A DNA stretch of 64,000 nucleotides, from positions 310,001 through 374,000 of the forward strand of contig NZ_JASCRY010000002.1 in the NCBI RefSeq assembly GCF_030010375.1, given 5' to 3'. The position numbers were made by a program, and so were the translations under genes. The notes below the pieces were generated by a model. It worked only from the letters and a program-made list of their open reading frames with translations, had not been told where the DNA came from and ran no database searches. The stretch is from Flavobacterium yafengii (GTDB lineage Bacteria; Bacteroidota; Bacteroidia; Flavobacteriales; Flavobacteriaceae). Below are positions 43,651-53,833 of the stretch, piece by piece (the first letter of the stretch is position 1; each line of letters starts with the position of its first letter).

Positions 43651-46600
43651 ATGAAAAAAAAATACCAAAAGCTTTCGATTGATCAATTAGATCGATCCAT
43701 TGTATTAGAAACATCAAATCAAGGAGTATTTAGGAAAGCATTGCTTTTTTTGATTTTTTATCTGTGCGCAACAAATGTTATCTCAGCTCAATGTAATACA
43801 GATACTCCACTTCCTTTTATTGATAGTACTTATGGTAACTTATCAGCAACAGCAAGTATTAATGGTGTGTGTGTACTTTGTGCAGTTCCTAATGCTTCCA
43901 GGTTAATAGATGCAGACTTGAATAATTTTGCAACAGCATTTGTAGCTATTGGTGCAGCAGGTTCAGTAAATTATAGAGTGACAGACGCAGATACGGATTA
44001 TCCTGCTGGTACTTATGTAGGGTACAGGATTGATACTGGTAGTTTATTGAGCTTAAATTTGCTGGGCTCAATTACAATTAGAACATATCTGAACGGTACA
44101 TTAAAGGATACAGCTTCGGGTTCTTCTCTTTTGGGTGTAGGATTGCTTAACGGTTCAGGAAATAATTATGTAGTAGGTTTTAATACAACTCAACAATTTG
44201 ATGCGATTGAAATTTCTGTAGGAGGTTTGGCAAGTTTGTTAAATACTATTGATGTTTATTATCCGGTAATCAGAAACTATTGTGCAGGTCCGGCTTTAAG
44301 TTGTAATACCGCATCGGCAATGAATCTTCCAGCTTATCCAGTAAGTTTAGAACCGTCACATACTGGTATTTCAGGCATAAGTTTAGGGACTATTTATGAT
44401 GCTTCGAATGTTATTAGTACTAATACAAATGATTATGCTACAATAACTTTAACAGCTGGTGTCGCTGCTTCGGGAAGTATTGCAGTAAAAGATCAACTAA
44501 CGGATTATCCCGCGGGTACTTATGCAGGGTTTGAAATTGAAAATTCTAATTTACTGAATGTTTCAGCTTTAGGAAGCATAGCAATAACTACTTATCTTAA
44601 TGGAATTCAGCAACAACAATTCCTTGGAAATAATTTAGTCGTTAATGGCTCTTTATTAAACAATCCTGGTCGATATAAAGTAGGCTTTGTGTCAACGGAT
44701 TCATTTGATGAAGTTCAGCTTTCCATTAACCAGACATTGTCACTGAATTTAGGTTCAACAAGAGTTTATAGTGCTGTTTTTGAAAATTTCTGTGCTGGGC
44801 CTGATTTGGTTTGTAACACACAAACAGCAATGTTAGCTCCTACTTATCCAGTTTATATTAATGGTGTAAATACAGGTATTGATGGTTTAGTTTGTGCGCT
44901 TTGTTCAATAAACAATGCAGACAATTTGATAGATCAGAATACTTCAAATTTTGCTCAAATAAATTTAACGATAAGTGTTGGAAACAGCGGTAGTATTTCT
45001 GTAAAAGATCAGGTAGTAGATTATCCTATAGGTTCTTTTGTAGGTTTTACAATAGAGAATCCTTCATTGTTGAATGTAAATGCACTCGACGCAGTCACTA
45101 TAAGAACGTATCTTAATGGAGTTCTTCAGGAAACTAAAGTTGGAAATGCTGCTTTAGTTACGGTAGGAACCAATCTTTTGGTGGGAAGTAGTTTACAGAC
45201 AATTGGTTTTGTTACGGCTAAATTTTTTGATGAAGCTCGTATTACAATTACTAATACAGCAACAGTGAGTCTGGGAGTTGTGAATGTTTACAGTGCTATT
45301 TTCCAAAAATTGTGTCCGGTAATCTTAGAATGCAATAAAACATACGCATTGACGAATCCAATTTTTCCTGTAATCATTGATAGTGGAAAAACCGGTGTTG
45401 ATGGATTGGCTTGTGTGGCCTGCGCAGTTAACAATACAAATAATGTATTAACAGCAAACACTACTGATTTTGCTTCGGTTTTAGTTACCGCAGGAGTAAT
45501 TGCTCCAGCTTCTATAGCTGTTTTAGATCAGTTGTCTACTTATCCTGCGGGTACTTATGCAGGATTTACAATAAAAGATTTGAATAGTTTGATTCAGTTA
45601 GATTTGTTCAATTCGTTAACTATTTCTACTTATTTAGATGGTGTATTTAGAGAGTCTAAAAGTGCATCACTATTGTTAAATCTATCTTTGACGATACCTC
45701 CGTATGACTCTGGTTCTGGAATCTATAATGTGGGTTTTCAGAGTACTCAATCTTTTGACGAAATCAGAATTAGTGTAGGGTCACTTGCGAGTATAATAAA
45801 TGATATTAATGTATATGGAGCATTTATCAACACAGCAAGTACTAGTGGCGGAACTTTACAATGCGCTGTTATTGATGCAGTAAATGATCTTTTACCTTCA
45901 ATAATTGGAGCTACTGGTACGATCAATGCAGGTAATGTATTAACAAATGATACTATAAATGGAACTCCAGTCACAATAAGTGATATTGACTTAACGGTAA
46001 CTAGTGCTGCTACACCAACAACTTTAGGTGCCTCAGTACCTTCTATAGATCCTTCGACAGGCGTTGTAAGTATTCCATCGGGAACTCCAGCAGGTAGTTA
46101 TAGTATTACGTATCAAATTTGCTACAAATTAAATTCATTGACTTGCGACTCAGCAACGGTAACTGTGCCTGTAATAGTTGCAGCAATCGACGCAGTGAAT
46201 GATGCGAATACAATTATAGTTTATGGAGTAACTGGCGGTAATACAGGTATTAATGTTTATGCTAACGATACTTTTAACGGAAACCCAGTAGATGTATCGG
46301 ATGTTGTTTTGACTTCTACTCCAAACGGACCACTAACGGTAAATACAGACGGAAGTGTAATAGTAGCATCAAATACTCCAGGAGGAACTTATACCGTGGA
46401 TTATACTATTTGTGAAAGACTAAATCCTACAAATTGTAATATAGCTACAGTTACTGTTTTTGTATCTACTCCAAGTATTGCTTTAGTCAAAGTAGGCGCA
46501 GTGGGAGGAAATGGAGCAATAGGAAATGTAATCACTTACACTTTTGTGGTGACCAACACCGGAAATACATCCTTGAGCAATATCATGATCAATGATGTTT

Positions 46601-49600
46601 TGACAGGCAGCGTTAACTTGGCGGTAAGCCCAAGCACATTGATACCCAATGCTACTGGAACTGCGACCGCAACGTATACGATTCAACAAATAGATGTAGA
46701 TTCCGGAAAAGTAACCAATAGTGCTACAGTAACAGGAACTACTCCAACAAACGGAACAGTGACGGATACTTCTGGAACAACAATCACTAATGATACTCCA
46801 ACAGAAACTACCCTTACTCCAAGTCCAAGTATTGCTTTAGTCAAAGTAGGCGCAGTGGGAGGAAATGGAGTAATAGGAAATGTAATCACTTACACTTTTA
46901 CGGTGACCAACACCGGAAATACATCCTTGAGCAATATCATGATCAATGATGTTTTGACAGGCAGCGTTAACTTGGCGGTAAGCCCAAGCACATTGATACC
47001 CAACGCTACTGGAACTGCGACCGCAACGTATACGATTCAACAAATAGATGTAGATTCCGGAAAAGTAACTAATAGTGCTACAGTAACAGGAACTACTCCA
47101 ACAAACGGAACAGTGACGGATACTTCTGGAACAACAATCACTAATGATATTCCAACAGAAACTACCCTTACTCCAAGTCCAAGTATTGCTTTGGTAAAAG
47201 TGGGCGCAGTGGGTGGAACCGGAGTAGGAAATGTAATCACTTACACTTTTACAGTGACCAACGCAGGAAATACCACATTAAGTAATATTGTTGTGAATGA
47301 TGCTTTAACAGGCAGCGTTAACTTGGCGGTAAGCCCAAGTACATTGACACCCAACACCACAGGAACTGCGACTGCAACTTATGTAATCAAGCAATCAGAT
47401 GTGGATGCCGGAAAAGTAACTAATAGTGCTACAGTAACAGGAACTACTCCAACAAACGGAACAGTGACGGATACTTCTGGAACAACAATCACTAATGATA
47501 CTCCAACAGAAACTACCCTTACTCCAAGTCCAAGTATTGCTTTGGTAAAAGTAGGAGCAGTGGGAGGAAATGGAGCAATAGGAAATGTAATCACTTACAC
47601 TTTTGTGGTGACCAACACCGGAAATACATCCTTGAGCAATATCATGATCAATGATGTTTTGACAGGCAGCGTTAACTTGGCGGTAAGCCCAAGCACATTG
47701 ATACCCAACGCTACTGGAACTGCGACCGCAACGTATACGATTCAACAAATAGATGTAGATTCCGGAAAAGTAACTAATAGTGCTACAGTAACAGGAACTA
47801 CTCCAACAAACGGAACAGTGACGGATACTTCTGGAACAACAATCACTAATGATACTCCAACAGAAACTACTTTGACTCCAAGTCCAAGTATTGCTTTGGT
47901 AAAAGTAGGAGCAGTGGGAGGAAATGGAGCAATAGGAAATGTAATCACTTACACTTTTATGGTGACCAACACCGGAAATACATCCTTGAGCAACATCATG
48001 ATCAATGATGTTTTGACAGGCAGCGTTAACTTGGCGGTAAGCCCAAGCACATTGATACCCAACGCTACGGGAACTGCTACTGCAACGTATACGATTCAAC
48101 AATCAGATGTAGATGCCGGAAAAGTAACCAATAGTGCTACAGTAACGGGAACAACTCCAACAAACGGCACAGTGACGGATACTTCTGGAACAACAATCAC
48201 TAATGATATTCCAACAGAAACTACCCTTACTCCAAGTCCAAGTATTGCTTTGGTAAAAGTAGGAGCAGTGGGAGGAAATGGAGTAATAGGAAATGTAATC
48301 ACTTACACTTTTACGGTGACCAACACCGGAAATACATCCTTGAGCAATATCATGATCAATGATGTTTTGACAGGCAGCGTTAACTTGGCGGTAAGCCCAA
48401 GCACATTGACACCCAACGCTACGGGAACTGCTACTGCAACGTATACGATTCAACAATCAGATGTAGATGCCGGAAAAGTAACCAATAGTGCTACAGTAAC
48501 GGGAACAACTCCAACAAACGGCACAGTGACGGATACTTCCGGAACAACAATCACTAACGACACCCCAACAGAAACTACGCTGACACCAAGTCCAAGTATT
48601 GCTTTGGTAAAAGTGGGCGCAGTGGGTGGAACCGGAGTAGAAAATGTAATCACTTACACTTTTACAGTGACCAACGCAGGAAATACCACATTAAGTAATA
48701 TTGTTGTGAATGATGCTTTAACAGGCAGCGTTAACTTGGCGGTAAGCCCAAGTACATTGACACCCAACACCACAGGAACTGCGACTGCAACTTATGTAAT
48801 CAAGCAATCAGATGTGGATGCCGGAAAAGTAACTAATAGTGCTACAGTAACAGGAACTACTCCAACAAACGGAACAGTGACGGATACTTCTGGAACAACA
48901 ATCACTAATGATACTCCAACAGAAACTACCCTTACTCCAAGTCCAAGTATTGCTTTGGTAAAAGTAGGAGCAGTGGGAGGAAATGGAGTAATAGGAAATG
49001 TAATCACTTACACTTTTGTGGTGACCAACACCGGAAATACATCCTTGAGCAATATCATGATCAATGATGTTTTGACAGGCAGCATTAACTTGGCGGTAAG
49101 CCCAAGCACATTGATACCCAACGCTACTGGAACTGCCACCGCAACTTATGTAATCAAGCAATCGGATGTAGATTCCGGAAAAGTGACCAATAGTGCTACA
49201 GTAACAGGAACAACACCAACAAACGGAACAGTGACGGATACTTCTGGAACAACAATCACTAATGATACTCCAACAGAAACTACTTTGAATCTAAATCCGA
49301 GTATTGCCATTATGAAAAATGCAGTTTTTAACGATAATAATGGAGATGGTTTTGCTCAAATAGGAGAAACAGTAAGTTATACTTTCACGGTGATGAATAC
49401 TGGAAATTTACCCCTTATAAATGTTGTATTAACGGATGCTTTGCCTGGAATTTTAATTACTGGTGGCCCTATAAGTTTAGCATTAGGAGAGACTAATAGC
49501 ACCTCATTTAGAGGAGAGTATACTTTAACACAACAGGATATTATAAATGGATATGTAAGCAATCAGGCTATGGTAAAAGGGACAAATGCAGCAAATATAG

Positions 49601-49977
49601 AAGTTATGGATTTATCAGATGATGATAGTCCTACGCAAGATGATGCTACAGTTTTAAGTATTAATGGTTGTGCTATAGAAGTATTTAATGCACTATCCCC
49701 GGGCAATGATGGTTTTCATGATTTCTTCCGTATTCGAGGTATAGAATGTTATCCAAAAAACACAGTTGAAATCTATAATCGGTGGGGAATTAAAGTATAC
49801 GATGCAGAAGGATATAATAACAATAGTGTTTCTTTTAGAGGTTTTTCTGAAGGTAGAGGAACAGTTAATCAATCAAATGGATTGCCAACAGGTACCTATT
49901 TTTATATTATTAAATATCAAGACTTCAGTGGTAATGTAATTGACAAATCGGGTTATTTGGATTTAAACAGAGATTAA
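43651..49977 (+). CDS. Giant T9SS-exported adhesin with DUF11-like repeats and C-terminal gliding-type sorting domain
   Basis: A 2,108-residue surface protein from ATG 43651; a TTG at 43618 would add 11 residues. The export signal is unusually late (about residues 28-47, ending NVISAQ). Then come four repeats of about 170 residues (to about 735), three of which carry a CxxC motif; two cadherin-like segments (AVNDLLP..., AVNDANT...); eight almost identical repeats of 117-118 residues (about 941-1882), each starting PSIALVKVGAVGG, of DUF11 type; a diverged ninth; and a C-terminal T9SS type-B (CHU_C) domain with NALSPGNDG, EIYNRWG and LPTGTYFYIIKY. Its genes for partner proteins follow directly. 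Role: adhesion or gliding surface filament. Confidence 0.9.
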   Translation: MKKKYQKLSIDQLDRSIVLETSNQGVFRKALLFLIFYLCATNVISAQCNTDTPLPFIDSTYGNLSATASINGVCVLCAVPNASRLIDADLNNFATAFVAIGAAGSVNYRVTDADTDYPAGTYVGYRIDTGSLLSLNLLGSITIRTYLNGTLKDTASGSSLLGVGLLNGSGNNYVVGFNTTQQFDAIEISVGGLASLLNTIDVYYPVIRNYCAGPALSCNTASAMNLPAYPVSLEPSHTGISGISLGTIYDASNVISTNTNDYATITLTAGVAASGSIAVKDQLTDYPAGTYAGFEIENSNLLNVSALGSIAITTYLNGIQQQQFLGNNLVVNGSLLNNPGRYKVGFVSTDSFDEVQLSINQTLSLNLGSTRVYSAVFENFCAGPDLVCNTQTAMLAPTYPVYINGVNTGIDGLVCALCSINNADNLIDQNTSNFAQINLTISVGNSGSISVKDQVVDYPIGSFVGFTIENPSLLNVNALDAVTIRTYLNGVLQETKVGNAALVTVGTNLLVGSSLQTIGFVTAKFFDEARITITNTATVSLGVVNVYSAIFQKLCPVILECNKTYALTNPIFPVIIDSGKTGVDGLACVACAVNNTNNVLTANTTDFASVLVTAGVIAPASIAVLDQLSTYPAGTYAGFTIKDLNSLIQLDLFNSLTISTYLDGVFRESKSASLLLNLSLTIPPYDSGSGIYNVGFQSTQSFDEIRISVGSLASIINDINVYGAFINTASTSGGTLQCAVIDAVNDLLPSIIGATGTINAGNVLTNDTINGTPVTISDIDLTVTSAATPTTLGASVPSIDPSTGVVSIPSGTPAGSYSITYQICYKLNSLTCDSATVTVPVIVAAIDAVNDANTIIVYGVTGGNTGINVYANDTFNGNPVDVSDVVLTSTPNGPLTVNTDGSVIVASNTPGGTYTVDYTICERLNPTNCNIATVTVFVSTPSIALVKVGAVGGNGAIGNVITYTFVVTNTGNTSLSNIMINDVLTGSVNLAVSPSTLIPNATGTATATYTIQQIDVDSGKVTNSATVTGTTPTNGTVTDTSGTTITNDTPTETTLTPSPSIALVKVGAVGGNGVIGNVITYTFTVTNTGNTSLSNIMINDVLTGSVNLAVSPSTLIPNATGTATATYTIQQIDVDSGKVTNSATVTGTTPTNGTVTDTSGTTITNDIPTETTLTPSPSIALVKVGAVGGTGVGNVITYTFTVTNAGNTTLSNIVVNDALTGSVNLAVSPSTLTPNTTGTATATYVIKQSDVDAGKVTNSATVTGTTPTNGTVTDTSGTTITNDTPTETTLTPSPSIALVKVGAVGGNGAIGNVITYTFVVTNTGNTSLSNIMINDVLTGSVNLAVSPSTLIPNATGTATATYTIQQIDVDSGKVTNSATVTGTTPTNGTVTDTSGTTITNDTPTETTLTPSPSIALVKVGAVGGNGAIGNVITYTFMVTNTGNTSLSNIMINDVLTGSVNLAVSPSTLIPNATGTATATYTIQQSDVDAGKVTNSATVTGTTPTNGTVTDTSGTTITNDIPTETTLTPSPSIALVKVGAVGGNGVIGNVITYTFTVTNTGNTSLSNIMINDVLTGSVNLAVSPSTLTPNATGTATATYTIQQSDVDAGKVTNSATVTGTTPTNGTVTDTSGTTITNDTPTETTLTPSPSIALVKVGAVGGTGVENVITYTFTVTNAGNTTLSNIVVNDALTGSVNLAVSPSTLTPNTTGTATATYVIKQSDVDAGKVTNSATVTGTTPTNGTVTDTSGTTITNDTPTETTLTPSPSIALVKVGAVGGNGVIGNVITYTFVVTNTGNTSLSNIMINDVLTGSINLAVSPSTLIPNATGTATATYVIKQSDVDSGKVTNSATVTGTTPTNGTVTDTSGTTITNDTPTETTLNLNPSIAIMKNAVFNDNNGDGFAQIGETVSYTFTVMNTGNLPLINVVLTDALPGILITGGPISLALGETNSTSFRGEYTLTQQDIINGYVSNQAMVKGTNAANIEVMDLSDDDSPTQDDATVLSINGCAIEVFNALSPGNDGFHDFFRIRGIECYPKNTVEIYNRWGIKVYDAEGYNNNSVSFRGFSEGRGTVNQSNGLPTGTYFYIIKYQDFSGNVIDKSGYLDLNRD
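46471..49296 (+). repeat. Eight tandem 351/354-bp coding repeats
   Basis: Units start at 46471, 46825, 47179, 47530, 47884, 48238, 48592 and 48943. Units 3 and 7 are 351 bp and form a distinct subtype (TVTNAGNTTLSNIVVNDAL, VIKQSDVDAG); the others are 354 bp. Units 1-4 and 5-8 correspond in order, showing a second-level repeat of 1,413 bp. Confidence 0.95.
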
Positions 49978-50030
49978 TTTAATTTTTAGAGTTATCACTA
50001 TCATTTCTTCGAAATAAAAAAATAAAGGAT

Positions 50031-50939
50031 ATGAAAAATATAGTAATTATTTTATTGTTAGTGAATGTATCAGTATTTGCACAACAAGACGCACAGTATA
50101 CAAATCATATGTATAATACAATCAACATCAATCCTGCATACGCTGGTAGTAGGGGTGTTGTGAGTATTTTTGGATCATATAGATCGCAATGGGTAGGACT
50201 TGATGGTGCTCCTGTAACTAGTACAGCTTCTATTAATACTCCAATTGAAAATTCAAATCTAGGTGTCGGACTGTCTTTTATAAATGACAAAATTGGCGCG
50301 TCAGATGAGTCTGCTATTTCAGTTGATTTATCTTATGCTATTCAAGTCTCAAATAATTATAAAGTAGCATTTGGAGTAAAAGGAACTGCTAATTTGTTTA
50401 ATGTAGATTATACCAAATTAAATCGATATGATTTGAATGATCCCAAATTTCAAAATAATGTTGAAAATGAATTTTCTCCTGGTGTTGGAGCAGGAATTTA
50501 TTTTTACTCGGATAAACTTTATTTAGGATTGTCAGTTCCTGATTTTTTAGAGTCTCGTGTTTTTAATGATAATCTTTCGATTACTGTCTTAAAGAGTATG
50601 CATTATTATTTAATAGGAGGCTATGTTTTTGATTTAAATCCAAGTTTACAATTCAAACCTGCATTCATGTCTAAGATAGTTGAAGGAGCTCCATTGCAAG
50701 TTGATTTATCTGTTAATTTCTTATTCAACGAGAAATTTGTATTAGGAGCAGCATGGAGATGGGATGCGGCTATGAGTTTAATGGCGGGTTTTCAAATCAG
50801 TAATGGAATGTATATTGGATATGGCTATGATTTAGAGACCACCAAATTAGCCAATTATAATTCGGGATCACATGAAATATTTTTGCGATTTGAATTGTCT
50901 AAAAACAGAGAAAGAATGGAAACCCCTAGATTTTTCTAA
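50031..50939 (+). CDS. PorP/SprF-family outer-membrane protein (T9SS)
   Basis: A 302-residue beta-barrel protein with a signal peptide (ending VSVFAQ) and the typical N-terminal region QYTNHMYNTININPAYAGSR. The end, HEIFLRFELSK, is barrel-like. SprF-type proteins act beside one particular type-B adhesin and are needed for its secretion or surface attachment. It starts 53 nt after the adhesin gene and is followed 16 nt later by the OmpA-type protein, the normal order in Flavobacterium. Confidence 0.92.
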   Translation: MKNIVIILLLVNVSVFAQQDAQYTNHMYNTININPAYAGSRGVVSIFGSYRSQWVGLDGAPVTSTASINTPIENSNLGVGLSFINDKIGASDESAISVDLSYAIQVSNNYKVAFGVKGTANLFNVDYTKLNRYDLNDPKFQNNVENEFSPGVGAGIYFYSDKLYLGLSVPDFLESRVFNDNLSITVLKSMHYYLIGGYVFDLNPSLQFKPAFMSKIVEGAPLQVDLSVNFLFNEKFVLGAAWRWDAAMSLMAGFQISNGMYIGYGYDLETTKLANYNSGSHEIFLRFELSKNRERMETPRFF

Positions 50940-50955
50940 ATAAAGAAGAAGCATC

Positions 50956-52893
50956 ATGAAAAAAATAACTACATTTTATATAGTGTTTATCATTAGTGTG
51001 ATGAATATTTATTCTCAAAAGTCAAATCTTGCTAAAGCGGCTAAAGAATATGGGCAATTTGCCTACGTTGATGCTATAAAGACGTATGAGAAGGTATTTG
51101 CAAAAGGATACAAATCCGTTGATATGTTAGAAAAATTGGGTAATGCCTATTATTTCAAAGCCGATTTAGATAATGCTGCTAAATGGTATGGAGAATTATT
51201 TTCTTTAGCGAATGAGCTAGAACCAGAATATTATTATCGCTACGCACAGTCATTAAAAGCAATAAAACAATATGACAAAGCGGATGAAATGATGGCGAAA
51301 TTTATTAAAATAAACGGGAATGACCACCGAGCAAAATTAGCCGCTGAACAAAAAAATTATCTGACTTTGATTAAAAAGAATTCAGGAAGATATAGTATAG
51401 AAAATGCTGGAATAAATACGGAATACTCTGATTATGGAAGTTCTTTTTTTGGTGACAAATTAGCTTTTACTTCGGCTAGAACCAATAATAAAGTTTACGA
51501 AAAAAAGAGTTCTTGGACTGGCGAAGGATACACAAATCTCTATTTTGCAGACAAAGATACTAATGGAGCACTTTCGGATGCACAACGAATTTCTACCATT
51601 ATTAATTCTAAATATAACGAAGCCACACCTGTTTTTACTAAAGATGAAGGAACAGTTTATTTTACCAGAAATAATTATTTGGAGAAAAAAGGAAAAGATA
51701 AATCAGGAACCATTCTACTAAAAATATATAAAGCCACATTCAAAGAAGGAAACTGGGAAAATGTAACAGAATTACCGTTTAATAGCGATGATTACAGCGT
51801 TGCACATCCTGCTTTAAGTCCAGATGAAAAGTATCTGTATTTTTCATCGAATATGCCGGGAACACTTGGACAATCAGATATCTTCAGAGCAAGCATTAAT
51901 TTTGATGGTACTTTTGGAGCGCCTGAAAATTTGGGAGCTATTGTTAATACTGAAGGCAGAGAAACCTTTCCATTCATTTCGGCAGAGAATGAACTTTACT
52001 TTTCTTCAGATGGGCATCCAGGTTTAGGAGGATTAGATGTATTTGTTTATAGAATAGGAGATAATAGATGGCATAAAGGAGTATTGAATATGGGAGAATC
52101 ATTAAATAGTTCAAAAGATGACTTCGGATTTTTGATTGATTCAACGACAAAGTTGGGCTATTTTACTTCCAATAGAGAGGGAGGTCAAGGAGGGGATGAT
52201 ATTTACAGATTCAAAGAGCTTAAGGAAATTCAATATCCATGCGATCAATTTTTGGCAGGAAAAGTAACAGATAGACAATCAGGAGTAGCACTTTCCGGAT
52301 CAAAAGTAATCTTGTATGACGATGGTTATAAAATGCTAAAAGTTGTTGATTCAGATAATGGAGGAAAATTTGATTTTGGTCCCATTGAATGTAATGCCAA
52401 ATACCATATCAAAACAGAAAAAGGGGATTACAATACTATTGAAATACCACTAATTATTGGTGATGAGTCTGGGAAAACATTCATCCCAATGTTATTAGAC
52501 AAAATAGTTAAAGAAATGAAACTTGGCGATGATTTAGCAGTAGTATTAAAATTAAAAACCATCTTGTTTGATTTGAATAAATCCAATATTAGACCTGATG
52601 CTGTAGTAGAATTATCTAAAATTTTGGATGTGATGCAACAAAATCCAAACATGAAAATTGATGTTCGATCTCATACCGATAGTAGAAACAGTACTGACTA
52701 TAATAAAAAACTGTCTGATCGAAGAGCAAAATCAACTATGGCTTGGTTGGTAAAACAGGGAATTAATAAAACACGTGTAACTGCAAAAGGATATGGGGAA
52801 TTGCAGTTGCTAAATAAATGTGCTGATAGTGTAAAATGTACTGAAACTGAACATCAAGTGAACAGAAGGAGTGAGTTTATTATAGTAAAGTAG
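50956..52893 (+). CDS. OmpA-family protein with TPR, PD40 and carboxypeptidase-regulatory-like domains (PorE/SprE-neighbour type)
   Basis: A 645-residue envelope protein. A signal peptide is followed by TPR-like helices (about 25-130: YVDAIKTYEKVFAKGYKS), PD40 propeller segments (ALSPDEKYLYFSSNMPG, ENELYFSSDGHPGLGGLDVF, LGYFTSNREGGQGGDDIY), a small CarboxypepD-like domain (AGKVTDRQSGVALSGSKV), and an OmpA peptidoglycan-binding domain (about 535-645: FDLNKSNIRPDAV, VRSHTDSRNSTDYNKKLSDR). It likely anchors the adhesin export apparatus to peptidoglycan. It is in an operon with the adhesin and PorP/SprF genes. Confidence 0.92.
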   Translation: MKKITTFYIVFIISVMNIYSQKSNLAKAAKEYGQFAYVDAIKTYEKVFAKGYKSVDMLEKLGNAYYFKADLDNAAKWYGELFSLANELEPEYYYRYAQSLKAIKQYDKADEMMAKFIKINGNDHRAKLAAEQKNYLTLIKKNSGRYSIENAGINTEYSDYGSSFFGDKLAFTSARTNNKVYEKKSSWTGEGYTNLYFADKDTNGALSDAQRISTIINSKYNEATPVFTKDEGTVYFTRNNYLEKKGKDKSGTILLKIYKATFKEGNWENVTELPFNSDDYSVAHPALSPDEKYLYFSSNMPGTLGQSDIFRASINFDGTFGAPENLGAIVNTEGRETFPFISAENELYFSSDGHPGLGGLDVFVYRIGDNRWHKGVLNMGESLNSSKDDFGFLIDSTTKLGYFTSNREGGQGGDDIYRFKELKEIQYPCDQFLAGKVTDRQSGVALSGSKVILYDDGYKMLKVVDSDNGGKFDFGPIECNAKYHIKTEKGDYNTIEIPLIIGDESGKTFIPMLLDKIVKEMKLGDDLAVVLKLKTILFDLNKSNIRPDAVVELSKILDVMQQNPNMKIDVRSHTDSRNSTDYNKKLSDRRAKSTMAWLVKQGINKTRVTAKGYGELQLLNKCADSVKCTETEHQVNRRSEFIIVK

Positions 52894-52974
52894 ACAAATT
52901 TTATTTTACAGTTTTAAATATAAAAAAGGGCAAAAAATTTTCTGAATACTTTTAATCACTAAAACCATTTTAAA

Positions 52975-53730
52975 ATGAAATATTTTTTTTACTCTATTCT
53001 GATTTTTAGCTCTCTTCTAACGCAAGCACAAGTAGGAATAGGGACAACTGATCCACAAGCAACCTTAGATATTCGGGAACCAAACCCCTCTTCTCCCACA
53101 GTTGCGGCTGGTATTGCAATCCCACAAGTGAATACTTTGCCTACATCTGGAAATAGAGCAGGTCAACTGATTTATTTGACAGTAACTAATTTATATTATT
53201 ATTATAATGGTAGTTCTTGGTATTCATTACAAAATCAAATTTACACCTTTGGTGATGTGAAATACGGATATGCAGCTACAGATCATTTTGGTTGGGTTTT
53301 GTTAAATGGGAGATTAAAAAGTACTTTAACAGCTAGTCAGCAAACTGCTGCTACATCTTTAGGCATTGGTACAAATTTACCTGATATACAAGACAAAAGT
53401 ATTATTGGTGTAAGTGCTACAAAAGCATTGAATACAGTAGGAGGCAGTTCTTCTCCTGTAACAATAGCACAAAATCAATTGCCTAATGTTACCTTAACGA
53501 CAAGCAGTGATGGGGCACATATACACAAAGCAGGTAAAGCAACAAATTATCTTCTGGGTATTGGATTCTCTCAAAATTTATCGCCATCAGCAACAGGCGA
53601 TGATGAAGATACATCAAGTGCAGGGACTCATAACCATACAGCATATCTAAACGGCAATGTGACACAACAGTCTTTAAGTATTCAAAATTCTTATCTAGCT
53701 TTAAATGGATTTATATATTTGGGATTATAG
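52975..53730 (+). CDS. Secreted phage tail-collar-like protein
   Basis: A 251-residue protein with a signal peptide (ending LLTQAQ), then VGIGTTDPQATLDIREP, a start often seen in Bacteroidota structural and tail-fibre-like surface proteins. Residues about 95-250 resemble a tail-collar domain: FGWVLLNGR, LPDIQDKSIIGV, QLPNVTLTTSSDGAHIH, GTHNHTAYL and SYLALNGFIYLGL. No other phage genes are nearby, so this is a domestic secreted protein using a collar fold. It follows the OmpA-type gene by 81 nt and may belong to the same surface cluster. Function unknown. Confidence 0.75.
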   Translation: MKYFFYSILIFSSLLTQAQVGIGTTDPQATLDIREPNPSSPTVAAGIAIPQVNTLPTSGNRAGQLIYLTVTNLYYYYNGSSWYSLQNQIYTFGDVKYGYAATDHFGWVLLNGRLKSTLTASQQTAATSLGIGTNLPDIQDKSIIGVSATKALNTVGGSSSPVTIAQNQLPNVTLTTSSDGAHIHKAGKATNYLLGIGFSQNLSPSATGDDEDTSSAGTHNHTAYLNGNVTQQSLSIQNSYLALNGFIYLGL

Positions 53731-53833
53731 ACAAGTTGCTACTATCACAATTCTTTTGTAATAGTATCCAGGTAACCCAATTTGCACCCTTCCGATTATG
53801 ATTTAATGATGATTTTTGAAATTAATAAAAACG

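Noticed and set aside
47395..48102. Long minus-strand open frames (up to 235 codons) antisense to the adhesin repeats
   Set aside because: They repeat with the 354-bp period, have Cys/Ser-rich low-sense composition, and exist only because the sense repeats are nearly identical.
46471..49296. Regular repeats considered as a CRISPR array
   Set aside because: The units are 351/354 bp, in frame, and fully coding; there are no short repeats with unique spacers and no cas genes.
52975..53730. Tail-collar-like protein as a sign of a prophage or contractile injection system
   Set aside because: No sheath, baseplate, capsid or lysis genes are nearby; the protein has a signal peptide and stands in a surface-protein cluster.
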